Shown here piece by piece: positions 40,701 to 46,700 of a DNA stretch of 64,000 nucleotides (the first letter of the stretch is position 1; each line of letters begins with the position of its first letter). A program made the position numbers and the translations under genes. The notes beneath the pieces are model-generated. The model made no database searches, was not told the DNA's origin, and saw only the letters and a program-made list of their open reading frames with translations. Source of the DNA: Euwallacea fornicatus (Eukaryota > Arthropoda > Insecta > Coleoptera > Curculionidae); contig NC_089546.1 in assembly GCF_040115645.1 (NCBI RefSeq), positions 1,826,001 to 1,890,000 of the forward strand. The letters are read 5' to 3'.

Positions 40701-43700
40701 TTTTGTCTTAGATCTACAATCTACCTATTTTCTCATTTCAAACGTGCTTTTCATGGTGACAAAAGGGGCCATATTAGTGCAAATGCTATAGTTTTGTTAA
40801 AGTATATCTCTGTCGTGTGAGAGAGTTATGATTCCAAGGAAGGTTTCTCACCGAGATCAATTCCTCCATAGCCGCCTTCCCAGCCTCCAAGTCCTCCATC
40901 TAAACCTCCAGCACCTACAGAGTATCCATGGTCGATATCGCTTCCATAACCATATCCTAAGCTCAGCAATCCACGCTTGGTCTGCTTCTTTTCTTCGGTC
41001 GATTTCTTCTCCTTGCCCTCAGCATTTACAGCTATTGCTGCAAGGACTAAGATCGACACTAGTAACTGAAAAAAGCGAAGTTCTTTCATTATTGGTAATG
41101 GATTATGTCACAAGTGAACTTTTTTCAGTGGTGTTTGCAAAACCAATTAATTTTAATTGCATCTCTTTGTTTTAACAACAATTACGCTTTAAGAAAACAA
41201 AAACGCTATTGTTTAACTAAACCGTTAAGCTTTATATCATCTCTGTATTGTTGCTATTTTTCTTTGAACAATTCCGGATTTGTTGGTAAAATATTGGGTA
41301 AGGTCAGGTTAATATACTTTTGATCTCGGGTAAATAATTTTTGAATGGAGCTTAATTGTGTCATTAAATTGGAGATATCAGATAGTCATTAATCTTGATT
41401 ATGTTGTGACATTTACATTAATTTGTCTTTTTATTAATTATTACATGAATTATGGTATTTTGTTCCAATTTCAGTTTTGCATAATAATTTTAATTGTCTT
41501 TTAACAGCAGCTTAATACTGGTTTTATTGAGGTCTCTAATTAGAGTAAATTCAATTAGTTTCGATAAACTGTTGATCTTTGAGCTCTGATAATTCTAATA
41601 TAGAATTAGCATGAAAAAAAATTATGCATAATTTTGATACTTTTTCTATGAAGATTTTTTACTAGGGAAAAACAAAATAATAGTGGCCTAGACATTCGTT
41701 TATGTCTATTGATCGTTAATCAACCAAAACAAAATCCTCTCAAACGAATAAAAGTTCTTATAAAACCGCATTGTCTACCGAATCGACCATGTAGTTCAAT
41801 GCCAGGAAAAGTGTCGGTTTTTTTTTTAATTTAAATAAATTAGTTCAAATATGATCGGCAAAATTTCAATATCTCTGAACTACTTCCTGGAAGAATATAT
41901 TATAATTTTTAAACCTCGAAAAAGTGAAAACTATTTTAAAAATTTTATGTATGAAAAAACTGAGTAAGAAAAAATTGTGAAAAACTCCTTCACTGCACTA
42001 AACACTGAATTCCACTCGAAAACTAGTCCGTACGACAAAAACACAAAATAATGGTACACTATAAGGTACCACTCACCAAAGGCTTCATCGTGGTACACAT
42101 ACAAGGGGGTGCTTGCTAGTTCGAAGAGAACTGAATACCAAAAACGTGCCCCCGTTGTCTTTTATAGTCCTGGTCGGATGGTATCGCCAAGCGGTAGCGC
42201 ACCACTTACCTCTTCGCCGATGGTTCGGTGGTACCACGCAACCATCGTGGGTTGATGCAAGAACTCCTGCTGGCGGCAATGTCGGAGAGTGCGAGTATCT
42301 GGCGCGGTTCGGGATGGTGCTTTTATTGGGAATTTTCTTGGTTTGATATGAAGTTGGCTTGGTAAGTGGTTTGTAAGGGAGACTGGCGGTTAGTTAGATT
42401 TAATGCGGAATGGTTTGTAAAGGGTTCTCAAACTTATTTCTGGCTGTTTTAGATGATTAGGTTTTACCATCACAACATTTCTAATTTGGTTATCTTCACT
42501 ATTCATACATTGTGCCTTTATTGGATAATATGTATGAAATCAGGATGAGTTGCTTTTTAACTGTAATATACGTGTTAATTCAGGTTAGTTCAGGTTAGTT
42601 GAAAATTATGTAAAGGCAACTAAACTGTTGGGTTTGTCAATAATCTTGATAATGACTTTTAAGATCAGTTTATATGTACTTCAAACTTCCGTTATTTGTA
42701 CTACTAGACTGTCTTGGTAAATCTTTAGAAAAATACTCGTCGGGGTTAGCCCATGGTAGTCAAGAATTTTGGGTATTTTCAAAGCGTATCATTATTATCT
42801 GTTAAGTTGAACTTTAGAAAATTTTCTTTAAAGGCAAGTTGGTATTGGCCAAAGTTTGCTCTAAAATTTTCTCTATAGTTGGGTTAATTAAATTTCATTA
42901 AAACAATTTTCTACGAGCAATTAGAGTTTAAAGAAAAACACATAATTTTGTCTTCTTTTTAAGACAACATTCAAGCTGGTTAAAATACCGAGGAATTGTA
43001 CCCTAGAATGAGGCAGCAGTTCGGAAAATAGTCTCATGGGTGCATTTTAGGTGGAATAAAAATTCAGAAAATATACTATCTTTTCTAAGTTCAGTTTATG
43101 TTAGTTAAAAGTTCTAACATGGATGCCATAAGTTAGAAAAACATTAAAATGTGGAAATTTTCTTTTTTTCTTCTTTTCCTATATATACACAAGGTAAATT
43201 CATGTTAGTAAAAGGTTTTAGGGATTGTCTTTTAAAATCAAGCCGAATTAGTCAAAACCTGTGAAAATGCTCTCTTACGGACAGAAAAAAATTTACAACG
43301 CTTTTCCTCTCTTTTCCAAAATAAATTCAAGCTAATCAATATTTCTAAAAAGTTTTTCGAAATATATTTTTATTTCATAAAAAATTGAGATAATTCAATT
43401 TTCTTTGTTTTTCCCAGTTTGTTTGGTCTTTGAGGGAATATTTGTAACATTTCACTTAAGTAATTAGCAAAGAAGTCAGCCACTGAAGCAGTGGTGTAGT
43501 CGAACTCACACAAAGAAAAGTATCATTTGAAAAAAATTCAAATAGGTTTGACACAACTGTGCGTACTGAGACTAACCAGAACTCAAAATAGAGGCGTACT
43601 CGAATTGAAAAATAAGGAAATAGATCTTTTATATCAGAACTAATCTGAACTAACCCTTACTGCGATTCATTTATGACACAAGAAGGAAATATTGAGGAAA

Positions 43701-46700
43701 CCATTCGATTCGACACCATTCTTTTTCTCAGTTAATAACTTATTATACGTCACTCGGATCGTAATGAAAATTCCGTTATATTTCCATAAATTATCTCTGT
43801 GTTAAGTTTTTAAAATTACAACCGAATTATTAGAAAACAACTTTTTAAAACATTTTTTCTATATCGAAGAGACCTATATACCTCACTGTAATTTTTAACA
43901 AAACTAGCCATATTCCGTCTTTGCCTGTAAATCATAAATTACCAAGCTAAATGGTAAAAGAGTAAACAGTAGCGTACTGGTATTAGAAAATAAGGGTTAA
44001 ATCGGCCGAAATAATAATTCATAAGCAGTTTTTTAAAGGGAAAAACTCTATCGCTTCAATATTACACAAAACCGGTGAACATCATTGAACTTAAATAAAA
44101 TTACTTTCTTTACGTTCCCAAAAATTGTCTACAGCGGCGTACTAAATCTCACAAGTCCGGACTACTCTTCATAGCATACCTTTATATTCAGAAAATACTT
44201 TAATATGTGCTATATTTTTCTGAACATTAAAACTTGCATAAAAAATGTATTTTCCCGTGGAACAGTTTACAATTTAATTTAAATTAAGTATTAGGAGATA
44301 TTAAGGCCACGGTCATTTTGCCGAAATTCCTGAGAGGGCGTCTGTTCTCACACCAAATGCATATAGGCGCTATCTTAATAAATGTTCGAGTAGTTTAAAA
44401 TTTAAAGTCACCCCACTACGCATTACACGTAACAGTACCAGTAGTACGACTTTGGATTGAGTCATTCGCCAAGATTGGATTACCGGGTCATCGCGGGTAC
44501 CACCTGACGCGATGTGTACTTGACGTTACGTAAAGGACGGTCCCTCTGCTGTAGAATACAAAGTGTGCGTTCAGCTCACATATTTCATGTAATAATGCCT
44601 TCATAAGGGGGTGCGAAATTTATATGCATACCGCATAATCATGTGATTTGCGAATGGGATCACTAGTTACTGTTTCCGGGTCATTTCACTGACCAAGAGA
44701 AATTAATTAATGAAATTAAATACCTCTCTTAGATTGAGACCAGTTTTGTGCTCCACATTGTGCAAAATTGCTCTTTATGGTATTTGCAAAACCACCTTAC
44801 GTAATGATGGTTACGCTCATGCATTATTCATTCATCATTCACACGGTAACATGTTACATTTAGCGATAAATTATCAGGTAGTTGTTATGAAAACGTGAAA
44901 AGTTCAAAAATTGCAGATGAAGATAACACGCAGAATACCAATTTGTCTTGATACGCGCCATTAAAGAGGAGGCAAAAACACTTTACGTAATGGAAATAGA
45001 TCACGTAGGTTCGATCCGAAGAAAGTCTTAGTTCCGTCCTTAAACTTGTTTTATTTCTGGGTTTCCTATCTACAGGTATTACAAAATAGCGTTGGAGAAT
45101 GTGCCTGTAGTTTAACACAATTTTATCACATCGTGCAATTATTTATTGATCACGGGGTTAATTTCTTTTATTTCTTTTCTTTGCCTTAGAAAAAATATAA
45201 TAAAAAAACTAATAGCATGTAATATTTCTACCTTAGTTTAGAAATATTTTTCTATTGCCCAAAACTAAAAACAATTCTCTAGCCTTCTAGCCTATGGTCT
45301 CATTAGTCGGTCAAGACTACCTTTCTTCTGATAATGTCAAAGTCGTAAAAATATATGGCATAATTTGTGTTTGAATTTTCAACACACAATCCAACAGCAA
45401 CAACTAACAAACCGAATAAATCAGGCTAAAGTATCTATTAATACAGCAAATGCTAACATTCTTTCATATAGAAAAAGAACGAACGAATAGTGGTAATAGT
45501 GGTATTCAACTCGATGAGAAACAGCAATGTATGTGAAAAAGCTTCAATTTTAGCTTTAAAAGTCGGGATAAGTATCGTACACAGAATGAGAAAACATGTA
45601 ATTCAACACAAAGGAAGAATTTTATGACAAAAATAAGTATAATCTCAAGGGTATAAAATGGAAGAGTTTTTTTGTTAGGCAAAATTATGCCAGGTTAAAA
45701 GGATACTCGTGAGAATTTTATTAATATACTTTAGTGTAAAAAAAACTGAATATATTTTATAGAAGAAAGTGACAGATTTATTAGAAAATTCATGTAAAAG
45801 AACTAAAAATGAGTGACTTATCAATATTGAGTAGAATAAAATAAATAAAATAAATAATAAGAAAAAAACGTTTAAACGTTTTCTTTCTCAAAGTAATGTG
45901 ATGATTGATGGTAATTAAAATATATAATGTACACTCGAAAACACAAAATGTAATGAATTATAGAATACAGGGTGTTCCAGAATAGTATGTCATAAATTTA
46001 AGGAGTGATTCTATGAGTGATTTTGAGAAAAAAAGTTTATATGAACTTAGGTCCGTTTTCGCTTTGTATCTGAAACACGAGGTATTAAAATTTGCTATTT
46101 TTTGTTTGTGTTTTTTTCTTTTAATAATTCTGGACCTGCTTTAAACTTGGTGGTTGTAAGTTAGGTGTAGAAACACATCTTTTAACAAAAAAACTAATAT
46201 TTAAATGCAAGCAGTGGCGTCCCCAAGGCCATGACTCTGATTATTTTTTGTGAAAAATATGTCACACCACTGCTTTTTCAAAAAATCAAAATCGTTTTCT
46301 TAATTCTAATTGTTTTTGTTAAAAAAATAGTCTCTTAATTTTTTTTTGTAACATCAAAATTTTCAAACAACAAACGGATTAGTTAACATTATATGTTTTA
46401 ATAACGACCAAATTAGTTATAATAATACTTAATATGTAGTAATTTATAACGACTATTTAGACAAACAAAAATTCAATAAATTGCTAAAAATGTCCTCCGT
46501 TAAGAAAACGAGTTTTGATTTTTTGAAAAAGCAGCGGTATTACATATTTTTCACAAAAAATAATCAGGGTCATAGCCTTTGGGGCGCCACTGCTTGCATC
46601 CAAATATTAGTTTTCTCTTAAAAGATGTGTTTCAATACCTAACTTACGCCCACCAAATTTAATAAGGATATTTAATGCAGGTCCGGACTTATTAAGAAAA

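Noticed and set aside
40826..41089. Unspliced start MKELRFFQ for vajk-like gene C
   Set aside because: It gives a plausible signal peptide, but the ttttttcag inside it is a good acceptor and the spliced start has a TATA box and matches genes A and B. Kept only as an alternative.
42580..42602. TTCAGGTTAGTTCAGGTTAG, reminiscent of insect telomere repeats (TTAGG/TCAGG)
   Set aside because: Only two units, with single similar words scattered elsewhere; no array.
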